Source: Blastococcus sp. (lineage in GTDB: Bacteria; Actinomycetota; Actinomycetes; Mycobacteriales; Geodermatophilaceae). Taken from it: 8,081 nt of DNA. How positions within the stretch are numbered: the first letter of the stretch is position 1; every line of letters begins with the position of its first letter. Positions 1 through 5,977 of this stretch are shown one piece after another. The translations under genes and the position numbers were made by a program. Location of the stretch: positions 1-8,081 of the forward strand of contig JAOPUS010000255.1 of NCBI GenBank assembly GCA_025963345.1, written 5' to 3'. The notes below the pieces were generated by a model. It was not told the origin of the DNA, ran no database searches, and saw nothing but the letters and a program-made list of their open reading frames with translations.

Positions 1-688
1 CGAGGCCGCGGCCGGCAACATGGGCGTCGTCCCGCCGCTGGACGGCTTCAACGCCGGGCTGCGGCGGATCACCGCCGCCCACGGCGCGCTGCTGATCCTC
101 GACGAGGTCATGACCGGGTTCCGGGTCTCCCGCTCCGGTTGGTACGGCCTCGACCCGGTCGACGCCGACCTGTTCACCTTCGGCAAGGTCATGGGCGGCG
201 GGCTGCCCGCCGCCGCCTTCGGTGGGCGCGCGGACCTGATGGACCAGCTGGCCCCGGTCGGCCCGGTCTACCAGGCGGGCACCCTCTCGGGGAACCCGGT
301 CGCGGTCGCCGCCGGGCTGACCACGCTGCGGCACTGCACCGACGAGGTCTACGCGCACTGCGACGAGGTCGCCGCCGTCCTCCGGGGCGCGGCCAGCGCG
401 GCACTGTTCGCCGCCGGCGTCCCGCACCGCGTGCAGCAGGCGGGCAACATGTTCTCGATCTTCTTCGTGCCCGACGAGCGCCAGGTGCGCAACTACGACG
501 ACGCCCGCACCCAGGACGTCACGCGCTACACCGCGTTCTTCCACGCCCTGCTCGCCCGCGGCGTGTACCTGCCGCCGTCGGCCTTCGAGGCCTGGTTCGT
601 CAACGCCGCCCTCTCCGGCGAGGCGCTCGACCGGGTCCTGGCGGCGCTGCCCGCCGCCGCCCGCGCCGCCGCCGAGGTCGCCGGATGA
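1..688 (+). CDS. hemL: Glutamate-1-semialdehyde 2,1-aminomutase, C-terminal half (5' end outside window)
   Basis: This PLP enzyme converts glutamate-1-semialdehyde to 5-aminolevulinate in the cytoplasm, the last step of the C5 route to haem and other tetrapyrroles. The frame is open from base 2, so the ATG at base 20 is internal: the upstream codons read EAAAGN, directly continuous with MGVVPPLDGF as in the family. About 228 residues are visible, against roughly 430 for a full enzyme. Visible signatures are LDEVMTGFR, whose Asp (codon 101–103) contacts the PLP ring nitrogen; FGKVMGGGLP, whose Lys (codon 185–187) forms the Schiff base; and the following AAFGGR and YQAGTLSGNP segments that are typical of GSAM. 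The FGK-VMGGG context favours GSAM over other class III aminotransferases. The stop overlaps the next start (ATGA, 685–688). Placement beside cytochrome c maturation genes fits a haem supply role. Confidence 0.95.
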   Translation, partial: EAAAGNMGVVPPLDGFNAGLRRITAAHGALLILDEVMTGFRVSRSGWYGLDPVDADLFTFGKVMGGGLPAAAFGGRADLMDQLAPVGPVYQAGTLSGNPVAVAAGLTTLRHCTDEVYAHCDEVAAVLRGAASAALFAAGVPHRVQQAGNMFSIFFVPDERQVRNYDDARTQDVTRYTAFFHALLARGVYLPPSAFEAWFVNAALSGEALDRVLAALPAAARAAAEVAG

Positions 689-1320
689 CCGAGCAGACCG
701 TCGTCCACCTTCTCCGGCACGGCGAGGTGCACAACCCCGGCAAGATCCTCTACGGCCGGCTGCCCGGCTTCCGGCTGTCGGACGCCGGTGAGGGGATGGC
801 CGCCGTCGCGGCGAAGTGGTTCGTGGGCAAGGACGTCACGCACCTGGTGTCGAGCCCGCTCGAGCGCGCGCAGCAGACGGCCGCGCCCATCGCCGACGGG
901 CTGTCGCTCCCGGTGACGATCGACGAGCGGCTGATCGAGGCCGGGAACGCCTTCGAGGGGCTGCGGGTCGGCGTCGGGGACGGCGCACTGCGCGAGCCCC
1001 GGCACTGGTGGAAGCTGCGCAACCCGTTCCGTCCCTCGTGGGGTGAGCCCTACGTGGAGATCGCCGCCCGGATGCTCGCCGCCGTCGAGGCCGCCCGCGA
1101 CGCCGCTCGCGGGCACGAGGCCGTCCTGGTCAGCCACCAGCTGCCGATCTGGACGCTGCGGCTGCACGTCGAGGGCCGCCGGTACGTCCACGACCCGCGC
1201 CGCCGCCAGTGCAGCCTGGCCAGCGTCACCTCGCTGACCTACGACGGCGACCGGATCACCGCCGTCGGTTACGCGGAGCCCGCAGGAGCCACTGATCCCG
1301 ACGCGGTGCCCGGCGCATGA
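685..1320 (+). CDS. Histidine phosphatase family protein (phosphoglycerate mutase-like), substrate unknown
   Basis: A 211-residue cytoplasmic protein of the histidine phosphatase (PGM-like) superfamily. The phospho-acceptor motif LLRHGE is at residues 9–14 (His12 nucleophile), the second arginine is in SSPLERAQQTA (Arg61), an acidic residue follows in LIEAGNAFEG (Glu86), and the second catalytic His is in VLVSHQLPIW (His151), so the catalytic set looks intact. An aromatic, basic stretch at 107–118 (HWWKLRNPFRPS) lies in the insertion that usually shapes substrate choice. The start is the ATG overlapping the hemL stop, with GAGG at 673–676 eight bases upstream. The stop overlaps the next gene, also by ATGA. 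The same family sits between hemL and the thioredoxin-like gene in mycobacteria, so a link to haem or cytochrome biogenesis is plausible, but nothing here shows the substrate. It should not be called a glycolytic mutase. Confidence 0.9.
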   Translation: MTEQTVVHLLRHGEVHNPGKILYGRLPGFRLSDAGEGMAAVAAKWFVGKDVTHLVSSPLERAQQTAAPIADGLSLPVTIDERLIEAGNAFEGLRVGVGDGALREPRHWWKLRNPFRPSWGEPYVEIAARMLAAVEAARDAARGHEAVLVSHQLPIWTLRLHVEGRRYVHDPRRRQCSLASVTSLTYDGDRITAVGYAEPAGATDPDAVPGA

Positions 1321-1889
1321 GGCGTGCGGTCATCGCGGCGCTGGGATGTGCCCTGCTTGTCGGCTGCTCGACCGGCTCGGGCGCGGTCGACGTCAACAAC
1401 GGCGGCGAGTTCCGGTTCGTCGCCGGCACTCCCGCGGGCGAGGTGATCCCGCCGGACCAGCGCGCCGCGGCGCCGGAGTTCTCCGGGAAGCTGCTCGGCG
1501 GCGGGGAGTTCTCCTCGGCCGAGCTCGACGGGGACGTCGCCGTCCTCAATTTCTGGGGATCGTGGTGTGGCCCCTGCCGGGTGGAGACGCCGGAGTTCCA
1601 GGAGGTCTACGCCGACGTCCGGGACGACGGCGTCGCGTTCCTCGGGCTGAACGTCAAGGAGACCAGCGAGCAGTTCGCGACGGCCTTCGTCGACCGGTTC
1701 GGCATCGAGTTCCCATCGCTCTACGACCCCCGCGGCGAAGTGGCCCTGGCGTTCCGGGGCTATCCCGCGAACGCGATCCCCTCCACCATCGTGCTGGACC
1801 CCGAAGGCCGGGTGGCCGCCGTGTACACCGGCACCGTCTCCAAGGAGGACCTGCGCAGCGTGATCGACGACATCCTCGGGGAGGAGTGA
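1317..1889 (+). CDS. TlpA/ResA-like thioredoxin-fold lipoprotein, cytochrome c maturation
   Basis: An extracytoplasmic, membrane-anchored thiol-disulfide reductase of 190 residues. The N-terminus is a lipoprotein signal: MRR, a hydrophobic stretch, then lipobox L14-V15-G16-C17, so lipidation at Cys17 is expected. A flexible linker leads into a thioredoxin fold from about residue 52. The active site is W83-C84-G85-P86-C87, preceded by VLNFWGS, and the cis-proline is in AIPSTIVLD (Pro155). The segment DPRGEVALAFRGYPANAIPST is typical of the TlpA/ResA group rather than cytoplasmic thioredoxin. It probably reduces the CXXCH cysteines of apocytochromes before haem attachment, receiving electrons from CcdA encoded next. 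The ATG overlaps the previous stop (ATGA, 1317–1320) and there is only a weak Shine-Dalgarno of its own, so translational coupling is likely. The family call is firm; the exact redox partner is inferred from the neighbours. Confidence 0.93.
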   Translation: MRRAVIAALGCALLVGCSTGSGAVDVNNGGEFRFVAGTPAGEVIPPDQRAAAPEFSGKLLGGGEFSSAELDGDVAVLNFWGSWCGPCRVETPEFQEVYADVRDDGVAFLGLNVKETSEQFATAFVDRFGIEFPSLYDPRGEVALAFRGYPANAIPSTIVLDPEGRVAAVYTGTVSKEDLRSVIDDILGEE

Positions 1890-1890
1890 C

Positions 1891-2700
1891 GTGGGCGAGA
1901 CCTTCCGCTCGCTCGTCTCCGACGGCCCGCTGCTCGTGGCCGCCGGGGTGGCGGCGCTCGTCGGGTTGATCAGCTTCGCCTCGCCCTGCGTCCTGCCATT
2001 GGTGCCGGGCTATCTCTCCTACGTCGCCGGGCTCGTCGGCACGGGAGCGCCGGCAGCGGCCCCGGCGAGCGGATCGGGCGGGACGGCGACCGCCGTGCGG
2101 ACCGAGGTGTCGCCGCGGGCCCGCATGGTGCTCGGTGCGCTGCTGTTCGTGCTGGGGTTCACCGCGGTGTTCGTGGCTTTCGGGGCGGCGTTCGGCGGAC
2201 TCGGCCGGCTGATGCTCCAGTACGCCGACGTGCTGAACCGGGTGTTCGGCGTCGTCACGATCCTCGTCGGGCTCGGCTTCCTCGGCTGGCTGCCGCTGCT
2301 GCAGCGCACCAAGCGGCTGTCGGCCCGCCCGGCCGCGGGTCTGGCCGGCGCACCGCTGCTGGGCGTCGTCTTCGGGCTGGGCTGGACGCCGTGCCTGGGC
2401 CCCACGCTCTCGGCGGTCTACTCCCTCGCCTTCACCGAGGCCACGGCGACCCGCGGCGCGCTGCTCGGGGTCGCCTACTGCCTGGGGCTGGGGATCCCGT
2501 TCGTGCTCGTCGCGCTCGGCGCCCGCTGGGCCATGGGCACGACCACCTTCCTACGCCGGCACGCCCGCACCGTCACCCGGGTCGGCGGCGCCGTCCTCGT
2601 CCTCGTCGGGCTCCTGCTCGTCTCCGGCGCCTGGACCGAGATCATGCAATGGCTGCGCTCCTGGCTGGCGGCCACCGGATTCGGGGAGTCGGCCCTATGA
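1891..2700 (+). CDS. ccdA: Cytochrome c biogenesis protein CcdA (transmembrane thiol-electron carrier)
   Basis: An integral membrane protein of 269 residues that carries reducing equivalents from cytoplasmic thioredoxin across the membrane. It has about six hydrophobic segments (near 13–34, 78–100, 117–137, 152–178, 187–212 and 231–248). The two redox cysteines sit in the family motifs SPCVLPLVPGYLSYVAG (Cys33) and GWTPCLGPTLS (Cys168), each close to prolines as in DsbD-beta/CcdA proteins. Start is GTG at 1891, one base after the preceding stop, with GGAGG at 1880–1884 six bases upstream. An Ala/Gly/Pro/Ser-rich linker (about 51–72) between the first two spans accounts for the slight excess over the usual ~240 residues. 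Partner by context: the lipoprotein encoded immediately upstream. The C-terminus overlaps the resB start by ATGA. Confidence 0.95.
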   Translation: MGETFRSLVSDGPLLVAAGVAALVGLISFASPCVLPLVPGYLSYVAGLVGTGAPAAAPASGSGGTATAVRTEVSPRARMVLGALLFVLGFTAVFVAFGAAFGGLGRLMLQYADVLNRVFGVVTILVGLGFLGWLPLLQRTKRLSARPAAGLAGAPLLGVVFGLGWTPCLGPTLSAVYSLAFTEATATRGALLGVAYCLGLGIPFVLVALGARWAMGTTTFLRRHARTVTRVGGAVLVLVGLLLVSGAWTEIMQWLRSWLAATGFGESAL

Positions 2701-4301
2701 GTGTGGAATCCCCGCCGCGGGCCGCCGCGCCGCCGCCCCCGGCTCGGCCCTCCGCCGGCCGCCGGGTGGCCGGCCGCCTGCTGCACTGGTGGCGGCGGCT
2801 GACCGCCATGCGCACCGCGATCGTCCTGCTGTTCCTGCTGGCGCTCGCGGCGGTCCCGGGTTCGCTGCTGCCGCAGCGCTCGCTGTCGCAGAACAAGGTG
2901 AACGCGTACTTCACCGACCACCCGTCACTGGCCCCGGTGCTCGACCGGTTCTACCTGTTCGACGTCTTCAGCTCGCCGTGGTTCGCCGCGGTCTACCTGC
3001 TGCTGTTCATCTCGCTGATCGGCTGCGTGCTGCCACGCGCGCTGGAGCACTTCCGGGCGCTCCGCGCGGCCCCGCCAGCGGCGCCGCGTCATCTCCTGCG
3101 GCTCCCGGACTCCGGCGACCTGGTGACGCCGCTGCCCGGGCCGCAGGCGCTCGACGTCGTCGAGGAAGAGCTGCGGGTCCGCCGGTTCCGGGTCGTCCGG
3201 CGGGAGGGGGAGCTCTCCGCCGAGAAGGGCTACCTCAAGGAGACCGGGAACCTGCTGTTCCACCTCTCCCTGGTGGCACTGCTGCTCGGCCTCGCCGGCG
3301 GCAAGCTCTGGGGTTACGAGGGCAGCATCCTGGTGACCGAGGGGCAGGGCTTCTGCAACTCGTTCCAGCAGTACGACACCTACTCGTCGGGGCCACTGGT
3401 CCAGAGCGGCGACCTCACCCCGCTGTGCGTGGACCTCGAGGACTTCCGTGCCCAGTACGAGGAGAACCTGACGGCGGCGTCGTTCACCGCCGACATCCGC
3501 TACGGCGCACCCGGCGAGGACGGGCGTCCGACGACGATCGGCGTGAACGGTCCGCTGCGGGTCGACGGTGCCCGCGTCTACACCACGGGGCACGGCTACA
3601 GCCCGACGTTCAGCGTCACCCGGCCCGACGGCACCGCGATCAGCGACGTCTCCGTGCCGTTCCTGCCCACCGATCAGTCGACGATGGCCAGCGAGGGCGC
3701 GCTGAAGCTCCCCGACTTCGGTGCCGCGAGCGACGACCAGCTCGCGCTCGAGGGCTTCTTCGCTCCGACCGGCCTGGTGCAGAACAACATCCTCACGTCC
3801 GTCGACCCCCGGCCGCTGGCACCGCAGGTGGCGATCGTCATCTACCAGGGCTACCTCGGGCTGGACTCCGGGATCCCGCAGTCGGTCTACTCGCTGGACG
3901 CCAGCCAGATCGACCGCGGCCGGCTGACCCGGGTGGCGGCGGCGAACCTGAAGGTGGGGGAGTCGACGACGCTGCCCGACGGGACGACGGTGGCCTTCAC
4001 CGGCTACCGCGAGTTCGCCTCCCTGCAGCTGTCGCACGACCCGGGCCAGGTCTGGGTGCTCGTCTCGGCGATCTCCCTGCTGGCGGGCCTGCTCGGCATG
4101 CTGCTGCTGCGGCGCGAGCGGGTCTTCGCCCGGGTCGCCGCCGACCCCGGCGGCGGCGGTACCGTGCTGACGCTCGCCTCGCTCACCCGGGGCAGTGGTG
4201 AGAGCGCCCCACGGTTCGCCGCGCTGACCGACGACCTGGACGACGCACTCGCCGCCCGGGTCCCCGCCCCGCACCCGGAGGACAGACCACGTGAATCCTG
4301 A
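2697..4301 (+). CDS. resB: Cytochrome c biogenesis protein ResB (Ccs1-like), System II haem handling
   Basis: A 534-residue membrane protein that, with CcsB, brings haem across the membrane and attaches it to apocytochrome c. Expected topology: basic Pro-rich N-terminus inside, spans near 40–57 and 96–113, cytoplasmic loop, third span 184–201, large outside domain about 202–451, and a last span 452–471. The third span contains FHLSLVALLLG (His189) and the last is preceded by LSHDPGQVWV (His447); both match the conserved ResB histidines thought to bind haem. GSLLPQ after span one is also a family motif. Start is ATG 2697, chosen because GGGGAG (2683–2688) is eight bases upstream and it makes an ATGA overlap with ccdA; the frame is open further upstream inside ccdA but that part reads as non-protein. 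A hydrophilic C-terminal tail of about 60 residues (472–534) follows the last span. Outside-facing Cys220 and Cys244 are noted separately. Confidence 0.95.
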   Translation: MSVESPPRAAAPPPPARPSAGRRVAGRLLHWWRRLTAMRTAIVLLFLLALAAVPGSLLPQRSLSQNKVNAYFTDHPSLAPVLDRFYLFDVFSSPWFAAVYLLLFISLIGCVLPRALEHFRALRAAPPAAPRHLLRLPDSGDLVTPLPGPQALDVVEEELRVRRFRVVRREGELSAEKGYLKETGNLLFHLSLVALLLGLAGGKLWGYEGSILVTEGQGFCNSFQQYDTYSSGPLVQSGDLTPLCVDLEDFRAQYEENLTAASFTADIRYGAPGEDGRPTTIGVNGPLRVDGARVYTTGHGYSPTFSVTRPDGTAISDVSVPFLPTDQSTMASEGALKLPDFGAASDDQLALEGFFAPTGLVQNNILTSVDPRPLAPQVAIVIYQGYLGLDSGIPQSVYSLDASQIDRGRLTRVAAANLKVGESTTLPDGTTVAFTGYREFASLQLSHDPGQVWVLVSAISLLAGLLGMLLLRRERVFARVAADPGGGGTVLTLASLTRGSGESAPRFAALTDDLDDALAARVPAPHPEDRPRES

Positions 4302-5250
4302 CTCGCTGGCCGCGCTGTCGGACAGCCTCTTCTCGATCACCGTGGCGCTGTACTCGCTCGCCGTGGTCGCCTTCTGTGCCCAGCTGGCCTTCGGACGACG
4401 TCCGGCGCGCACCCCTGAGCTGGTCGCGGCCGGCGGCGGGTCCGCGCCCGCCGAGCCGGCTCCGGAGGGTCCTGCCGAGGACCGCCGGGGACGCCGCTGG
4501 GGAGTCGTCGCGATGGGCCTCACGGTCCTGGGCGTCCTCGCCCACGGGGGTGTGCTGGTCTTCCGCGGGCTGGCGACCGACCGGCTGCCCTGGGGCAACA
4601 TGTACGAGTTCGCGACGGCGACGGTCCTCGTCGCGGTGGTCGCCTACATCGTGTTCGCCCTGCGCGCCCCCGCGCTGCGCCACCTCGGGTTGTTCGTCCT
4701 CGCCCCGGTCGTGCTGGCGCTGGTGCTGATCGGCCTCTTCCTCTACGCCCAGGCCGGCCCGCTGGTGGCCGCGCTGCGGTCGTACTGGCTGGCGATCCAC
4801 GTGAGCACCGCGATCATCGGCTTCGGGATCTTCTTCGTCAGCGGGATCGCCAGCGTCATGTACCTCGTCCGCTCGCGGTACGAGGCCCGGCTGGCCGACG
4901 GGGGCGCCCCGGAGTCCGGGATCGTCTCCCGGCTCCCCGCCGCTGCCGCGCTCGACCGGGTGGCGCACCGCACCGCCGTCTTCGGGTTCCCGATCTGGAC
5001 CTTCGCGGTCATCGCCGGCGCGATCTGGGCCGAGGCAGCCTGGGGCCGGTTCTGGGGCTGGGACCCCAAGGAGACCTGGGCCTTCATCGCCTGGGTGGTC
5101 TACGCGGCCTACCTGCACGCCCGGACGACCGCCGGGTGGCGGGGCCGCCCGGCCGCGTGGGTCAACGTCGTCGGTCTGGTCGTGATGATCTTCAACCTGC
5201 TCTTCGTGAACATGGTCTCGACCGGTCTGCACAGCTACGCAGGCGTCTGA
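4291..5250 (+). CDS. ccsB: c-type cytochrome biogenesis protein CcsB (CcsA/ResC family, WWD domain)
   Basis: A 319-residue polytopic protein of the haem handling protein family, forming the System II cytochrome c synthetase with ResB. The signature tryptophan-rich WWD segment is WGRFWGWDPKETW (251–263), which faces the outside and holds haem. Candidate haem-ligating or essential histidines are in GVLAHGG (His85), WLAIHVS (His170), DRVAHRTAVFGFP (His226) and TGLHSYAG (His314). WGNMYEF (101–107) is another conserved family element. Spans lie near 15–34, 70–91, 108–124, 130–152, 168–193, 231–248, 265–276 and 288–309. Start is GTG 4291, with GGAGG at 4277–4281 nine bases upstream; it overlaps the end of resB by 11 bases. 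A Pro/Ala-rich cytoplasmic linker (about 36–69) separates the first two spans. It is the last gene of the operon, followed by a strong hairpin. Confidence 0.95.
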   Translation: MNPDSLAALSDSLFSITVALYSLAVVAFCAQLAFGRRPARTPELVAAGGGSAPAEPAPEGPAEDRRGRRWGVVAMGLTVLGVLAHGGVLVFRGLATDRLPWGNMYEFATATVLVAVVAYIVFALRAPALRHLGLFVLAPVVLALVLIGLFLYAQAGPLVAALRSYWLAIHVSTAIIGFGIFFVSGIASVMYLVRSRYEARLADGGAPESGIVSRLPAAAALDRVAHRTAVFGFPIWTFAVIAGAIWAEAAWGRFWGWDPKETWAFIAWVVYAAYLHARTTAGWRGRPAAWVNVVGLVVMIFNLLFVNMVSTGLHSYAGV

Positions 5251-5257
5251 CTCCTGC

Positions 5258-5290
5258 TCCGGTTCGATCACGCAGGGTGATCGAACCGGA
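5258..5290 (+). terminator. Perfect 13-bp hairpin after ccsB, probable intrinsic terminator
   Basis: TCCGGTTCGATCA (5258–5270) is followed by a 7-base loop and the exact reverse complement TGATCGAACCGGA (5278–5290). It begins eight bases after the ccsB stop. There is no T-tract, which is common for actinobacterial terminators. Being symmetric it could also act as a protein-binding operator for the gene downstream, but its position favours termination. Confidence 0.7.
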
Positions 5291-5318
5291 AGATGAACCG
5301 TGCGCGCGGAGGTACCCG

Positions 5319-5351
5319 ATGTCGGGGCCGCGTGTTTCCATGCCTGCATGA
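5319..5351 (+). other. Possible leader ORF of ten codons with strong Shine-Dalgarno
   Basis: ATG 5319 is preceded by GGAGG (5308–5312) with six bases of spacing, better than many real genes here. It encodes MSGPRVSMPA and stops at 5349–5351. A second ATG (5348) overlaps that stop (ATGA) and opens a 14-codon frame ending at TAA 5390–5392, across the GTG start of the next gene. There are no runs of one amino acid that would suggest classical attenuation. It may be a translational-coupling leader for the gene at 5385, or chance in a 134-base spacer. No clear promoter was recognised in this spacer. Confidence 0.25.
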
Positions 5352-5384
5352 ACGTCCGTACCGAGCAGCGCCGCGGAGCTCACC

Positions 5385-5663
5385 GTGGGTAAGCACGCCG
5401 CGCCTGACGGATCCTCCGCGCACCCGCTGGTGGCCGACGCCCTGGCGCGGCGCCCGTCCGACGCGTCCGGCGCCCCTCGCCACGACGCGACGCCGGGGCG
5501 CGAGGGCGGTGTGGGTTGGCCGGGTCCGCCGCCCGGCGGGGGCGGGCTGGGCTGGCCGAAGAAGGACTCGGCGGAGGCGGCCAGTTCCGCTGCGGACGAG
5601 CCCGCATCTGCCGGCTCCCGGCGCGGCTGGCGCCGGTTCTTCCGGGCCCGCGCAGCCGCTTGA
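5385..5663 (+). CDS. Small hypothetical protein with paired Gly-Trp-Pro motifs
   Basis: A 92-residue hydrophilic protein with no signal peptide or membrane span. It has an N-terminal MGKHAAPDGSS, a short helical-looking element HPLVADALARRP (13–23), a low-complexity Gly/Pro core with two GWP motifs (VGWPGPPP near 43–50 and LGWPKK near 55–60), a Ser/Ala-rich acidic linker, and a basic aromatic end GWRRFFRARA (81–90). From memory, similar short proteins with the pattern HPLV…GWPG…GLGWP…GWRR-F occur in Pseudonocardia/Amycolatopsis-type genomes, so I think it is a real, conserved gene, but this was not searched. Start is GTG 5385, with GGAG at 5375–5378 six bases upstream. Function unknown. The two GWP motifs and the basic tail suggest a disordered protein that docks to a partner or membrane surface, which is inference only. 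Its stop faces that of the next gene two bases away. Confidence 0.6.
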   Translation: MGKHAAPDGSSAHPLVADALARRPSDASGAPRHDATPGREGGVGWPGPPPGGGGLGWPKKDSAEAASSAADEPASAGSRRGWRRFFRARAAA

Positions 5664-5665
5664 GC

Positions 5666-5884
5666 TCAGGCGGGCGAGCCGTCGTCGCGGCGGGCGCGGC
5701 GCTCCAGTTCGCGCAGGAACTCCGGGTCGTCGTCCGGGGCGAGCGGCCGGGTCGGGCCCTGCGGCCGCGGGCGGGTCCCGCGCGGCCGGCGCGCGCCACC
5801 TCCGGGGCGGCCAGGAGCTGCCGCCGCGCGCATGACCAGCACGACGACCACGACTGCAACCACGAGCACCACCAGGAACGGCAC
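5666..5884 (-). CDS. Small single-span membrane protein with acidic DDDPEFLREL tail
   Basis: A 72-residue protein starting at GTG (5884–5882), with GGAG/GAGGGGG just upstream on the − strand. Residues 2–18 (PFLVVLVVAVVVVVLVM) form one membrane span, almost pure Val/Leu. Then comes a Gly/Arg/Pro-rich basic linker (about 19–48) and a compact charged end PLAPDDDPEFLRELERRARR (47–66) that should be helical. Short actinobacterial membrane proteins with a single N-terminal span and a DDDPEFLRxL-type end are familiar to me, so I favour a true gene; function is unknown. The basic linker predicts the C-terminal part is cytoplasmic. The reading frame extends much further upstream, but that part is antisense to the lrp gene and lacks protein character, so the GTG start directly before the hydrophobic segment is preferred. 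Confidence 0.6.
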   Translation of the reverse strand: MPFLVVLVVAVVVVVLVMRAAAAPGRPGGGARRPRGTRPRPQGPTRPLAPDDDPEFLRELERRARRDDGSPA

Positions 5885-5968
5885 GGCTCCACCCCCTCGT
5901 CGGCACTCAGCGTACGTCCGCGGCGATACTCGTAGCCGTTCAACCGAGACGGGACAGGAGACATCGCC
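5885..5968. promoter_or_regulatory. Divergent intergenic region between the small membrane gene and the lrp gene
   Basis: This 84-base gap must hold the promoters of both divergent genes. GATACT at 5925–5930 (+) resembles a −10 element, as does TACGCT at 5914–5909 on the − strand; neither has a convincing −35 at standard spacing. Lrp-family regulators often control the gene they are divergent from, so an autoregulatory operator may lie here, but no clear palindrome was seen. Confidence 0.3.
5956..5960 (+). promoter_or_regulatory. Shine-Dalgarno AGGAG of the lrp-type gene
   Basis: AGGAG lies 17 bases before the first standard start codon in frame (GTG 5978), too far for normal initiation, but exactly eight bases before an in-frame ATC at 5969. 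This bears on the true start of the regulator. Confidence 0.5.
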
Positions 5969-5977
5969 ATCGACGCC

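Noticed and set aside
139..684. Upstream open frame continuous with the histidine phosphatase gene
   Set aside because: It is antiphase to hemL and Arg-rich, a normal result of high GC; the phosphatase starts at 685 directly before its LLRHGE motif.
2391..2696. In-frame open extension of resB upstream of 2697
   Set aside because: It lies inside ccdA in another frame, is Arg/Pro/His-rich without protein character, and the ATG at 2697 has a good ribosome site and an ATGA overlap.
2925..5349. Long open frames on the − strand (up to 558 codons) opposite resB and ccsB
   Set aside because: They mirror the third-position GC bias of the + strand genes, lack hydrophobic cores or recognisable motifs, and conflict with well-supported genes.
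5293..5835. 180-codon + frame across the small-gene region
   Set aside because: It is Arg/Pro-rich, overlaps two better-supported small genes and has no ribosome site as good as theirs.
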